From positions 2,356,001 through 2,420,000 of the forward strand of contig NC_079232.1 in NCBI RefSeq assembly GCF_028502605.1: a DNA stretch of 64,000 bases. The letters run 5' to 3'. The stretch comes from Trichoderma breve. Lineage: Eukaryota; Ascomycota; Sordariomycetes; Hypocreales; Hypocreaceae. Below the pieces are notes generated by a model. It searched no databases, was not told where the DNA came from, and saw nothing but the letters and a program-made list of their open reading frames with translations. Shown piece after piece: positions 1 through 10,179 of the stretch (positions are counted from its first letter, which is position 1; each line of letters opens with the position of its first letter). The translations under genes and the position numbers were made by a program.

Positions 1-1183
1 TCGCCACGCCCTGAGTCGAGTAAGTCTGTCCAGATGACACCTACAGGCTCCAGTCCACAGAGCTTAGCAATATGGTCAATTTCTTTTTGGTTGGCCCATG
101 CGTTCATGCTGATGCCGTCAACCTCATCGACCTGGGGTGGCTCATATATGGCCTCCACAACTGCCTTCACTCCTAGTGGGACTACCGTATACTCGGTATA
201 TCGGCCGTACAGGTACCCTAGTCGCTGAGAACCAGTCTTACGCCAAGCGTCAATGAAACCATCAATGATGGAAGGGCTGGAAAATTCGACATGGTCCACC
301 ATTCGGAAAGTCTGAGGGTTGAGCGTAATCGCGCTCGGTTGGCACTTTGTGCAGATGCCTTCTGGCCAGGCCGGATGACCAGATGGACAATCTCGCTTGA
401 CTCTGAAATAGGGCTCGACAAGAGGAGGGATATAAGACGTCCCAGACTCGGGTTTGTTCGTCGCAGCGTTGATCTTGCGTAGATGCGAATGGAAAGAAGG
501 GTACTTGATTCCCTTTTCTACCAGATAGCCCGGGTCGAAGGGGTCCATGGGTTGGCAGTAGTCGCACATGCCCTTGGGGCCGTGTCGGCACATCCTGTCT
601 CGTCCTCGTGGGATCTTGCCATCTAGCTTATCTAGCCGGTCATCCACTGCCGACTGCTTAACTACTTCCCATGGCTTCGCGATTCTCTCGGGTTTGGGAT
701 CGATCGGGAAGTCTTCGGTGGGCAGTACGGGTTTGCCATTCAATCTAGCAGAGGTCACAGGTGCAGGGACCTCGCCGTTAGTAGTCCCGCTCGCAGCGTC
801 GTGTTGGTAAGAGAGAAAGATCAAATCGCCGTGCCTATGCATCAGCAAGTTAGCGGTGCTCCCGGGCCCCACGTCCTGTACCAGGACGTCATGTTAAGCG
901 GCGTACTTGAGGCCGATCTGCCCGATCTGAAACTGGATAATATCACCTAGTCTCTTTGCATCGCGGCCCGTGGGTGAGTTTGACAGAACAATAGTCTTGG
1001 GATCAATGGTCGAAGGTAGGTGGGTAAGTAGCTAAAGCATCGTTCAGTTAGATTATCGTCTACATCTAGAGGAACATCAATAGCTTCCGTTGTACTAACC
1101 TGCTGTCCTAGATCACCAAACGTAGTCGTTGGTTCTACCGTCAGGCGGATCATGCCATCGGGCCCGCGCAGTCTGATCAACAT
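1..1183 (-). CDS. NPL4: Nuclear protein localization protein 4 (NPL4), N-terminal part, cut by window edge
   Basis: Npl4 pairs with Ufd1 as the ubiquitin-binding adaptor of the Cdc48/p97 segregase. The complex extracts ubiquitylated proteins in ER-associated degradation and from chromatin. Exons are 1183..1100, 1031..907 and 834..<1, giving about 347 residues before the edge. Residues 1-80 form the UBX-like fold and begin [10 protein letters not shown]. The Npl4 zinc-finger cysteines follow near residue 148 ([12 protein letters not shown]), with a second Cys pair near 205. The MPN-like domain starts near residue 260. Both introns have GT-AG ends and their phases agree. The C-terminal half lies outside the window. 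It diverges from SEC66 across about 800 bp. Identification rests on strong recall of the family's N-terminus and zinc finger. Confidence 0.93.
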
Positions 1184-1989
1184 GGTGGGCGAATGGTGGT
1201 TACAGCACGAGAGATTGGGCGCGATATGCTGGTGGGGTGATTCGGGTCTGCGTGAACTTGGAGACTCGATATATCAAGAAGCGGGACTCGAGATATAGGT
1301 GGCCATAAAAAGAAACAAAAGGAAGAGGAAGGAAGATAATTTAAACACGGAAGTTATAAATCCGTAAAGAGGCCAGGCTGCAGCATGTCCAGCTTTCACA
1401 GCGGCGGGAGGGGAGGAAAAGCGAAACACAGGCGGTTGAAGCTTATTGAATCATGAGCTCCAGCTCGGGAATAGTACGAGTACGTCAAAAGCGTCATTCA
1501 CAGTGTGCCTGAAGCGGGCGCCACATTGCTTAGTCAGTGCATAGCTGTCGATGGAACATCTATCGGCCCGTCAGCATTACTAAAGGTAGCCTGGTACCCT
1601 TGTACTGCGCGCATGCTCTCCGCCTGCTAGAAGCGGCAGTTGGTCGGTACGTACCCCGCGACCAAAGGCTTTGCTGCCGCCAATCTGGCCAGAAGGGTGG
1701 CATGTGTGCGACGTGTCGATAAGCAGCGACAAGGGCCGAACTGCACTCTGTTCTTTATAATCCAGGGAACTTCAGCCCTCGACACGACAGAGGAAGAACA
1801 AACCAGCGTTGCGCCATTCCACGCTGCTTCGTCCGCTCATTTGTGCGCTTGTCTGGATACTCATTTTCCGCGCGGTTCTTTATTGAGAGAAAGGCTACGG
1901 CTATTGTCTTTTCAACTTTTCCAGGATCTTCATAGACGACCGTCACTCGCTCACGAAGAAAAAAAAGTAAACACCAAAAACCAGAAAAA
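1184..1989. promoter_or_regulatory. Divergent promoter region NPL4/SEC66
   Basis: This 806-bp interval separates two divergently transcribed genes, so it should hold both promoters. A TATA-like TTTATAAT lies near 1754, about 235 bp before the SEC66 start. The last 50 bases before SEC66 are A-rich, as is common in fungal leaders. Small ORFs here have no recognisable product. Confidence 0.5.
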
Positions 1990-2794
1990 ATGTTCGACAT
2001 TGACTGGAAGGGCCTTGCCCTTCCATTCGCCTACCTCATCGTCCTCGGCGGCGCCCTCATGACGTTTTCCACAATCTATCGCAGACGGAAGGCTGGTACG
2101 AAACGAATCCGAGTGACTCCCCCATGACGTTCTCGCCGCAAACGCTAACGCATTCATCATTGCAGCTGAAAGCGCAAACCTCGCGCCCTGGTTCGGCCCT
2201 CACCTCCAGCGAGACATCTACCTCTCCCTCCTGCATCTCGATCCCGAAGAAGGCGCAGAGAAAGCCCCCAAGGTTCCCGATGGCGTCCTGCGAGCGGCCC
2301 TCCTGCGTCGCGCGGTGGAGGACATCGAGCGCCTGATCCACATCAAGACTGCCAAGCAAGCGTGCGGAGCGCTTCTGCAGAGGGGAAGCGTTGGCGATGA
2401 CCTGTGGCAGCGCTTCCTGCGCGCAGAGAAGGAAATGGAGGAGGAACTGAGAGACGTCGTTACCGAGGTATGTCTTTGGTGCTGAACATGCCTGCCTTTC
2501 GCCTCATGTAGAGTCTCAAAGCGACGACTAACACGAGTATTTTAGGCCAACGCTCTGGCGCCAAACTGGGGCTCCATCATCTTCCAGTCCGCACACGAAA
2601 TCGCCGCCAACACCAAGCTCCGCCAGCGCCTAGAGGAAATCCAAGCCCAGACTGATGCCGAGAAGGCTTGGTGGGATAAGAAACGAGGACAGATCCGCGC
2701 AGATTTCATGAAGGAGCTCGAGGAATCCGAGAAGGGCTCAACAAAGGACGCTCACGAGGACGACGCTGTAGTTGTTGATTCCCCCAAGAAATGA
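1990..2794 (+). CDS. SEC66: ER translocation complex subunit Sec66 (Sec71-like)
   Basis: Sec66 is a subunit of the Sec62/63 complex, which drives post-translational import of proteins through the Sec61 channel of the ER. Exons are 1990..2095, 2166..2467 and 2546..2794, giving 218 residues; yeast Sec66 is about 206. A single membrane segment spans roughly residues 9-31 (LALPFAYLIVLGGALMTFS) and is followed by the basic stop RRRK. The rest is a soluble helical domain containing APWFGPHLQRDIYLSLLH and GSVGDDLWQRF. The tail is acidic and rich in Lys and Glu. Introns are GTACGA...GCAG and GTATGT...TTAG, and the frame closes exactly. The start has A at -3 in an A-rich leader. The gene converges on the next gene downstream. 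Confidence 0.93.
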
Positions 2795-3675
2795 GAGAGA
2801 CAGGAGAGAGGGAGAGACTAATGAAGACGACGGCGGACACAAAGAGAAAGGTCAAAGAGAAAGAGAGGAGGGAGCATCTATGGCGCAAACCCCGGCGCCT
2901 GTGTATATATAGACATTCCATGATGGAGGACAGGGCGAGATGATCAATGGGCGTTGGTGCACTGCAACAGAGCTTGCATTCGCACCGACAGTTGCAGTGA
3001 CCATGGTGGGTAGAAAATTCATGGCGTTTGAATGGGCATCACAAACGAGAGAAGACGAGGGACTGTTTGGATTTGTACTGTATTTTATTTAGGAAGAGGC
3101 TATCACGATCCACAAGTTAGCTATCCCGCGTCTCTTGTCTTTAATCGTGGTCTAACGTAAGAGGAGCTTAGAGCCAGGTAGACAAAAGGTGATTCTCCAG
3201 CATCTTACTACACGACTTGGAAATACTTTTGCTAGAGGCTGCGAAGCCACTCTGTATTTATAGTAACAATTATATCGTGACAAGTCATTGCTGTAAATCT
3301 TCTAACCAACCCCTTCCGATATAAGTCCACCTCTCCCTCCGATGCTCCATGTATGCTGTTGTTATTGTACCTCCCCAGTATATATATATACATGATATGT
3401 ACGAAAACACCGTATGGAGGTTGCCGGTGACGGTCTCAAGTCGCCAATCTAAGATGCAAGTAGCTGCCGCCCCAAGGAAAACACCCAACCCCAATAATAA
3501 AGACCAAAAAGTAGAACGAACGCCATATAACCCTTTCAAAGAACACAAGTTGAAGAAACTCCAGAACTCTCGGCCATCTCTCCCCAAGGATGGTGCCGAT
3601 GCTAACGATGGATATTGATAAACACGTGTTTTAAGACAGACAAAGAGGAGAATAGTAAAAGGGAACGCCCTCCCT
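2795..3675. other. Convergent intergenic region
   Basis: SEC66 ends on the left and a minus-strand gene ends on the right, so this should hold the two 3' UTRs. A short TA run lies near 3377-3391. Small ORFs across 3285-3618 overlap on both strands and have no recognisable domains, so they were not called. Confidence 0.4.
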
Positions 3676-4137
3676 TCACTGCTGGGAAAAGGGATTCATC
3701 TTTCGTCTCAAAACATCCTCATCGGCCGCATTCCTGCTGGCGTCTCTCGCAATCTGCTCCTCCGTCTTGAGGACAACAGTCGGGCTCTCGCAGCCTCTCA
3801 GGCCGATGAATCTGCCCATCTTGCGGCGCTTCTCTTCAAGCGGTGCCTCGGACCGCCAGTTGATAGGGCAGGGATACTGTCGAGACCAAGGAGAAGGAGT
3901 ACGCTGGTGGTAGAACTGAGCGAGGGACTCGAGTTGAGCGTCGGTGAGGAGCCAGAACTGCAGCACGGTGCGCGGGAAGTGAGGGTGTACAGCGCCGGTG
4001 GTGAGCTGGACAAGAGGAGATAGGGGCAGTGCCATCTGGTGTAGTTTGTGGGCGAGTTCGGGGTTTTTGGCGAGGCGGCGGCGCAGGGAGCTCTGGTGGT
4101 TGCGGTGGTGAGACGGCAGGCGACGGTGATGCATCAT
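3676..4137 (-). CDS. Unrecognised small basic protein, 153 aa
   Basis: I do not recognise a function. From the ATG at 4137 the protein has 153 residues. It begins MMHHRRLPSHHRNHQSSLRR, a His/Arg-rich head, and continues into helical sequence with several Trp, Phe and Tyr (FPRTVLQFWLLTDAQLESL, FYHQ). It ends in a charged tail with KRRKMGRFIGLRGCES. The aromatic middle and charged tail look like a real folded protein rather than a chance frame. The frame stays open upstream to an ATG at 4335 (219 aa). That extension is low-complexity (TTTHYTTTTD) and probably 5' UTR, so I chose the inner start. No signal peptide or membrane helix is seen. No intron is needed. Confidence 0.6.
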   Translation of the reverse strand: MMHHRRLPSHHRNHQSSLRRRLAKNPELAHKLHQMALPLSPLVQLTTGAVHPHFPRTVLQFWLLTDAQLESLAQFYHQRTPSPWSRQYPCPINWRSEAPLEEKRRKMGRFIGLRGCESPTVVLKTEEQIARDASRNAADEDVLRRKMNPFSQQ

Positions 4138-4380
4138 GATGTCGGTTGATGAAATATGTCGTGGGAAAGTAAAAGGGTTCCTATTGGATTTCCTCCTCTC
4201 TATACGTATCCTCCTTGAGTGGATGTCTTGGTATGTGATGTCGGTGGTGGTGGTGTAGTGGGTGGTGGTTTTGCTGTTCCAAGACACCCGACTCGACGAT
4301 GCAAGACTCAATACACGTTTGCCGAAATGATGCACGGCAGGAAAGTCGAGCTTTTAAATGCAGGCTGAGCCTTTCAGCCA

Positions 4381-4404
4381 CTAATTAGATCTCTAATTAG
4401 ATCT
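4381..4404. repeat. Exact 12-bp tandem duplication
   Basis: CTAATTAGATCT occurs twice in direct succession, 44 bp upstream of the ATG at 4335. Each unit contains the palindrome CTAATTAG and abuts AGATCT, so it could bind a dimeric factor. No function is shown. Confidence 0.8.
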
Positions 4405-6721
4405 CTGAGATCGTTTGTCGTTGTGTCTTTGCTTTTTCCCTTGAGGCTGACCGTTCTCGGAAAAGAAAAGCTAAAAGCGTGTGTGTGAAAGCGGAGTGGC
4501 CGTCAACGTGCACAAAGTACGAGTTCGTTCAAAGGCTAAAACAAGGCGGTAAAAAAAAAACGAGGCTTGTTCAGCTGAACTGTCCCCTGTTTTTGTTTTC
4601 CTTTGTATGAAAACGAACACAAAAAAGAAGAAAACGAAAGCAAAGTCGAAGATTTTGGGGGGCCCCTGGCTGCTTGTAGATGAAAAAGAGAGAGGCGCCA
4701 ACTTGCAAACGCCTTGTTGGTTCTTCTTCCTTGTTGACCTCTTGTAGCCGCCCGCGCAACCGGATGCGAGACAACGAATCAAATTAAACAGATTCGATCA
4801 ATGGGTGGTCAAAGGTCCTAGCTTCCCCTTTTGAATGGTTGAACTGGTTGGGCGAGAACGGAGCGTCGAGGCTGCTGAGCTGAGATGAGATTGAAATCGG
4901 TGGTCAGGTGCTTATTTGATGGCTGACTGGAGCTTCTTTATTCACTCAATGGGCTGGATGCTGGAATGTGGAATATTGATACTTGGGATAGAAATAGAAA
5001 GGAATAGGAATACTACTATATTGGGTGCAGCAGAGAAACGAGGCAAACGAGGCCAGAACAGCATTTATAGATGGGCTGGCCAAATCGAATCGACCGGCAC
5101 ATCCTCTTATATACCAGACGTGCATGCACGCAATCGAGTACTAACGATACATAGACGCACGCCCTGGTACAGCCCACCTGCAAGTCGCTCCTAGTGCCGC
5201 TGCCACACAATCAAATCAGTCGAATCCCAGCTGGAGCTCATTAATGCTCGACTCGACTTGACTTGCATCGTCATCATCCATCAGTTGCAGTGCAGGGGGG
5301 GTGCCGGTATTACACTGAGTCTACTCCGTATGTACAGCGAGCCAGGAGTCTGGAGCTGCAGCTGGAGCCGGGATCTGGGAGCCCTGAAGCTGGCTGGCCT
5401 TGGCTGGTCTCTCGCTCAGCCCCCCGTCACATCCATCAATGATCCAATCCAATTCAGTCCGTCTTCTGTCTCTGGCTGGGCCGCCACGCCATGCCATTGG
5501 AAACGCCTCGTCGCTGCGATTATTGACACTTGGCTGGTCCCCTCCCCACCAACCACGCAGATGCTACTGCTCTGGGCAAGGCGCCGGCGCTGGTCTGTCG
5601 AGATTTGGTACCGGTACCTGGGGCCTGTACCTGTAGCCTGTAGCCTCCAGGGCTGCTGTCTGTTGGCGACGGAGCCGCCGCTCGCGTGCGCTGTGCTGGA
5701 TCTCTGGGGCCCCGCCCGCTGCGCTGGTACCGGTGGCCACTGAGTTACAGGTCGGCGACCGCTAAAACATCCGCCTGTACTCTACATGCAAACCGCTAAA
5801 GCTCCCGCCATGTCGATACCTGACTGACCTCACAGCAGTGAACCTTACATTAGGCAGGGCTTGCCGCCGTTCCATGTCCCGCGTCTTGATCCCGCATTCC
5901 CTCCAATCCTTCGCGACTCCCGAGTTCGCTTCTACAGTACAGCACTCCAGCAGACAAACAGAGCGAAGGGCGAGGGCGAGAGAGAGCTGATCAACAAGCG
6001 TGCCATTGTCCAGTCCAGCCTTTACCACAATGACGGTCGGACGCTACCTTGCCTAGGGGGGCAATCTCCATGGGGGGATGAGCTTTGCGACGGACGCAGC
6101 CATAACGCCCAGAGTGAGACATTGCTAGCCAGAGCTGACCCTCCCAGAGAGGAACCCTGGACAGCACAAGCAACAACGTGACGATGGACGAATGCTACTG
6201 TACTCTCAGCGATTCGCTGCTCCGTCCGCGGCACTGTCGCATTTGTGCCAGCGAATGAGGCATCGTCACTTTCGGTTCGGCCAACAATCAAAGACGTTGG
6301 CCGTGGAAACCCAACGGGCGACCGAGACCAGCAAAATGTCTCCGTTGACGTTGGGCCGAAGAGGCTTCGGTTCCCGGATCCGCCATGTCCTCGTGGCTCA
6401 AGCCTTTGGACGCACGACGTAAGAATGCGTGTACCACAAGGAGGGGAGCCAACTCTTGGGAGCAGAAGCCGGCGATGCTGGTTCCGGGCAAAAGCCTCAG
6501 GTCCCCCTTCCAAGACCGGAGCCACGCCGCTGGTGCGAGTGCACCAAGTTCGCCGAAGCAAGAAAGGAAGAGACCCGGGCTGAGTCCGGCCAGCAAAAAA
6601 AGTGAAGTAATCCATCCAGGCGAGACAGCGCCAGTGCTTTGGCTTGGAATGCTCTTGCGGGACTGGTGTTTGAGTCTCCATCAGCGTCTGGTGCTATTTT
6701 CGGCTCTCTGCTCGCCCTTGA

Positions 6722-6770
6722 GATCCCTCACTTTCTTTTCTTTTCTTTTCTTTCTTTCCTTCTTCCTTTC
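6722..6770. repeat. Polypyrimidine (TTTTC)n tract
   Basis: A run of TTTTC-type repeats followed by CTTTC/CTTCC units, almost purely pyrimidine on the + strand for about 40 bases. Such tracts are frequent in fungal promoters and leaders. It lies in the middle of a gene-free stretch. Confidence 0.7.
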
Positions 6771-9730
6771 CGGCAAATTAGCTTCATTCGTGGAATTACA
6801 CGGCATGTCCACGCTGCCTGAATAGAGCATGTTTGCATGCGGTTGGCTGCCCTGCGCACGCGCGATCTGCACATTTCCCTTGCTATCAAAGGATCGGGTG
6901 GCACATGGGCGTCTAGGCCGCCCAGCCATGTGGCCGCCAGACACAAGAGCTTCTCGCCACTCATGACCCGAATACTTGCATATAAGTTGGCCTGCATAAC
7001 ACCATTGCACTCTCCCTGCGGATGGTGTCTACCATCTACAGCCTGTGAACGGCGTCCAATCCGTTATCCATCTCCTGAGCCGGTGCATGTCTATTGGGGG
7101 CATTCTCTACCCGCGTCAAAGCGAGAGAGATGGGAGGTTCTTGACAACAGCCGCAGCGGGCAAGCAAGCATGTGTGTATGATCGACAGCGCATGTGCTGC
7201 CCGGCACAGCTTTGTCCAACCACAGGATCCCATGGGGTTTTCCGCCAATCCCATCGTCAGCCTGAAACGGCATGGGATTCGAATTGTCTTTATTCTTCCA
7301 GAAAACGGTGGCCCACCGTAAAAAGATCATCGTCGCTTGGACTTAGAGGGAAATACCCTCCAGGTTTCCTGGCCCATGGCATAGGCTCTCTACGGCATAG
7401 CTGCTATGCCGGCGCGCATACTAGGAGCTGCGTGTGTCACTATTGAGACATGCACTAGCAGAGACAATAAATAGATCATGGCCGGGCCTAGCAGATGCAG
7501 GGCAGAAGTTGAGAGAGAGAGAGAGTCATTGTGGCACTTGGAAACTTGGTGAGCAAACGGGTTCAGTTGAGTCAGTTGGATTCACGACAGTCGCCGGGGC
7601 TTGCAGTGTCTTGAGGCTCTGACTCTGAGGCTTTTCACCGTACGCGTACTCGTACTACTGGTTTCTGTCGTGTGAGGTTTCATCTGCAGCCGGACAAGTC
7701 GACCATTTCCAAGCACACTTGCTCTACGCAAAACAACCTACGTGGCAGTCCATGGTCGCAACGAGACGCCCTCGAGAACCGGAAAGTTGCATGAGAAGGC
7801 GTCACCACCTCACTCTCTCGCCTAGACGAATCATGGACCTACCTAGCAGATGCACGTACACGTAGGGCCGCAACAGGTGAGATTTTTCTCCGTAACCAAT
7901 ACGACTGTTACCCATCGCCATCTTTCAATCTTACATGTCTCAAATCCACCCCCCAGCCCGGTGGAACCCCCTCAAGCGCATTTTCCACCTTGTACGTTTT
8001 TCCAATACGACTCTGTAGATGGAGGGGGGAGGGAAGCAAGCAAACGCCTAACTCGTAATGCTGTAACCCCAGGCTAAGGAACAAGAGCAACGTGAGGATG
8101 CATCGAGCTTCGCAGTGTGATTCATTCTTTGGTGCGCCCCCCTCCAATTAAAAATCGGGATTTTGCCAGGCAGCCAACATCCCGTGTCACAAATTAAATA
8201 GTGATAGGTAACATCCAACATCTAACAGATGCTAGGGCAAAGGCAGCAACAGCATCATACTGTAACAGATATTACTTGCCCAGTGAACAACACAATGATG
8301 CTAATTAATACCACCTTGCATAACTAACACTCGACTCCCTTGTGACGAAATAATATTCCGGCTTCCTGACATTCAGCCCCGAAAACAGCCGTCCTCACAA
8401 TCAGAAACATTGTGACACAACGTTTAACTCAAAACCGCACTCTCTCCGAGACACTTTTTTTTTTCTATCTTCCTCCCCACCTTGCCTGAAAAAAATCCTC
8501 CGTTATTTCCGTTTGGCTCACCGTACCGTATCCCAAATCACAAATGATTCAAGTCAAATCTGTCAAATCAAACTCAACCACTAACACAACGTATTTCAAT
8601 CCACTTAGTAGATACCTGTAGGGGTTTTGGGGAGGGGCGGCACTTGGGTCGGTCCCGTGTGGCCGGACAGACCGCCCTTACATGCCGTTTGCCTTTTCAG
8701 CTTTCAGCCTCTTCTTGCCCCCCTCAGCCTACAGCCCAGCGCAGTTACAGGTTAAGGTAAGGTAGAGTTAGTAGTCAAGTATTAAAAAAAGAAAGCCGGC
8801 GCAAGCCATCATACCGCTGCCTTGGTAAAGTTAATCGACGGCATGAAAAGTTTTACTGTATCGGGTGATTATCCCGCTCTCTTCTTTAGTTTCTAATATG
8901 TCTTTCACATTTCATTCGCTCACTCATTCACCCACTTGCCGTGTATATGTGTATAAGTGTCTGTACTAACAATGTATCATACCATACCTGACGGTCTTCC
9001 CGCGTCTGCAGTAGGAGGCGTTTGGGTATCAAGACACGGGCGTAGCTCTGCATGCATGCCATGACTCTAATTACAGACTATCCTCTCGTTCAGCTTCATT
9101 GACAAAAACAAAACCGAGACTTTGCTTCGTGTGAATAAAAAAAAATTTTTTTTAAAAAGAAAAAAATTATACATCCTGGCTGCTAATACACATGACCTCA
9201 CACTCTCCCTTTTCCTGACGTCGATTTGTTTCTGAACCAGGCCTGTCTTTCCCTTGCACCCAACACAGCACCAAAACCCAACTCCAAAACTCCCAATGAA
9301 ACGTCCGATACCCTTGTTCGCTTCCGCGGCTATTTAGCTCAGAATCCTTTGTAGATTTTTGGGACAAACTAATCTCGGTACTCGTACTGGTACATTACCT
9401 ATCTAGTAAAACCCCATTAATACTGTAGCTCGCGCGCGTCTGCCGCTTGGTTATTTTTTGGGTTTCATCCGTCGATACTTGGCACAAGCCTAGACGATGG
9501 GAGGCATCGATGTACGTTGTAATTAATTAAATTATAGGGCGTTTTAAGCTTGGCAGAGGGTTCGCTCAGCTGGGTCACCTGTTCATATTTTTTCTTCACT
9601 CTTCCTCTTCATTCATCAGCCGCACGTGGCGAAGGGCGTGGGTTGCTTGGCTTTTGGGGGAAGCGCCTGAGGATGAAGTCATCCTCAGACATTGCTAAAC
9701 ACTAAGATATCCAGCATCCAATATCCCCAA

Positions 9731-9858
9731 ACTTAATGATCGTAATAGCGATACACTAGAGGAATGTAGCAATAATAGCAGACATTGGAATCAAGTTGCG
9801 ATATCGGCAGATACCTGACTAGACAAAGTATCTGGGACGCAATGGTAGTAGCTGATAC
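9731..9858 (-). repeat. Degenerate ~29-bp repeat, cluster D
   Basis: One well-conserved unit (9756-9786, containing GGAATGTAGCAATAATAGCA) is flanked by weaker ones (GTAATAGCGATAC; ATGGTAGTAGCTGATAC). The orientation is opposite to the clusters at 31.95 and 47.1 kb. This is the most decayed of the five clusters. It lies 320-450 bp beyond the 3' end of ORC3. Confidence 0.5.
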
Positions 9859-10179
9859 CACAAAGGAACCACCAAGCTTGCTGTCTCTGCATCTCATTGC
9901 AACACTTCAACGTTGCGTTTTTAATCTACTTTTAATTTAGCCGCCCTGTTGGAAATGTCATCGGTGCGTCTTGCGTGTCGTACTTTTGATTTAATTGCCT
10001 GATTCCTTCGCTTCCCACGCAAATGGTTTCATATTCTTGGGATTTGCCTGATTCCTTTCTGCTTCCTTCAGACCAAAAGCGTTTCAGTCACCACCACTCT
10101 TCCAACGTCAACCGCCATTCCTTTCTGCAATTTTGCAATTCTAGATTGACGCTTTTCTCTCTCTTTCTAATTCCTTTGC

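Larger units (their letters stand above)
4138..10179. other. Long gene-free stretch (about 6 kb)
   Basis: No spliced or unspliced coding region that I recognise lies between the small basic protein and the ORC3 stop. Many overlapping ORFs of 60-220 codons occur on both strands, mainly 5.2-7.4 kb. They look like chance frames in locally GC-rich DNA: no domains, and mutual overlap in several frames. The stretch also contains an exact 12-bp tandem repeat (4381-4404), a pyrimidine tract (6722-6770), AT runs (8454-8464, 9137-9165) and one degenerate repeat cluster (9731-9858). It could hold a very long promoter or 5' leader for the small protein, or unannotated non-coding RNA. Confidence 0.45.

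Noticed and set aside
6022..6681. 219-codon minus-strand frame in the 6-kb gap
   Set aside because: Overlaps several other open frames on both strands and has no domain or plausible composition. Local GC content explains the lack of stops.
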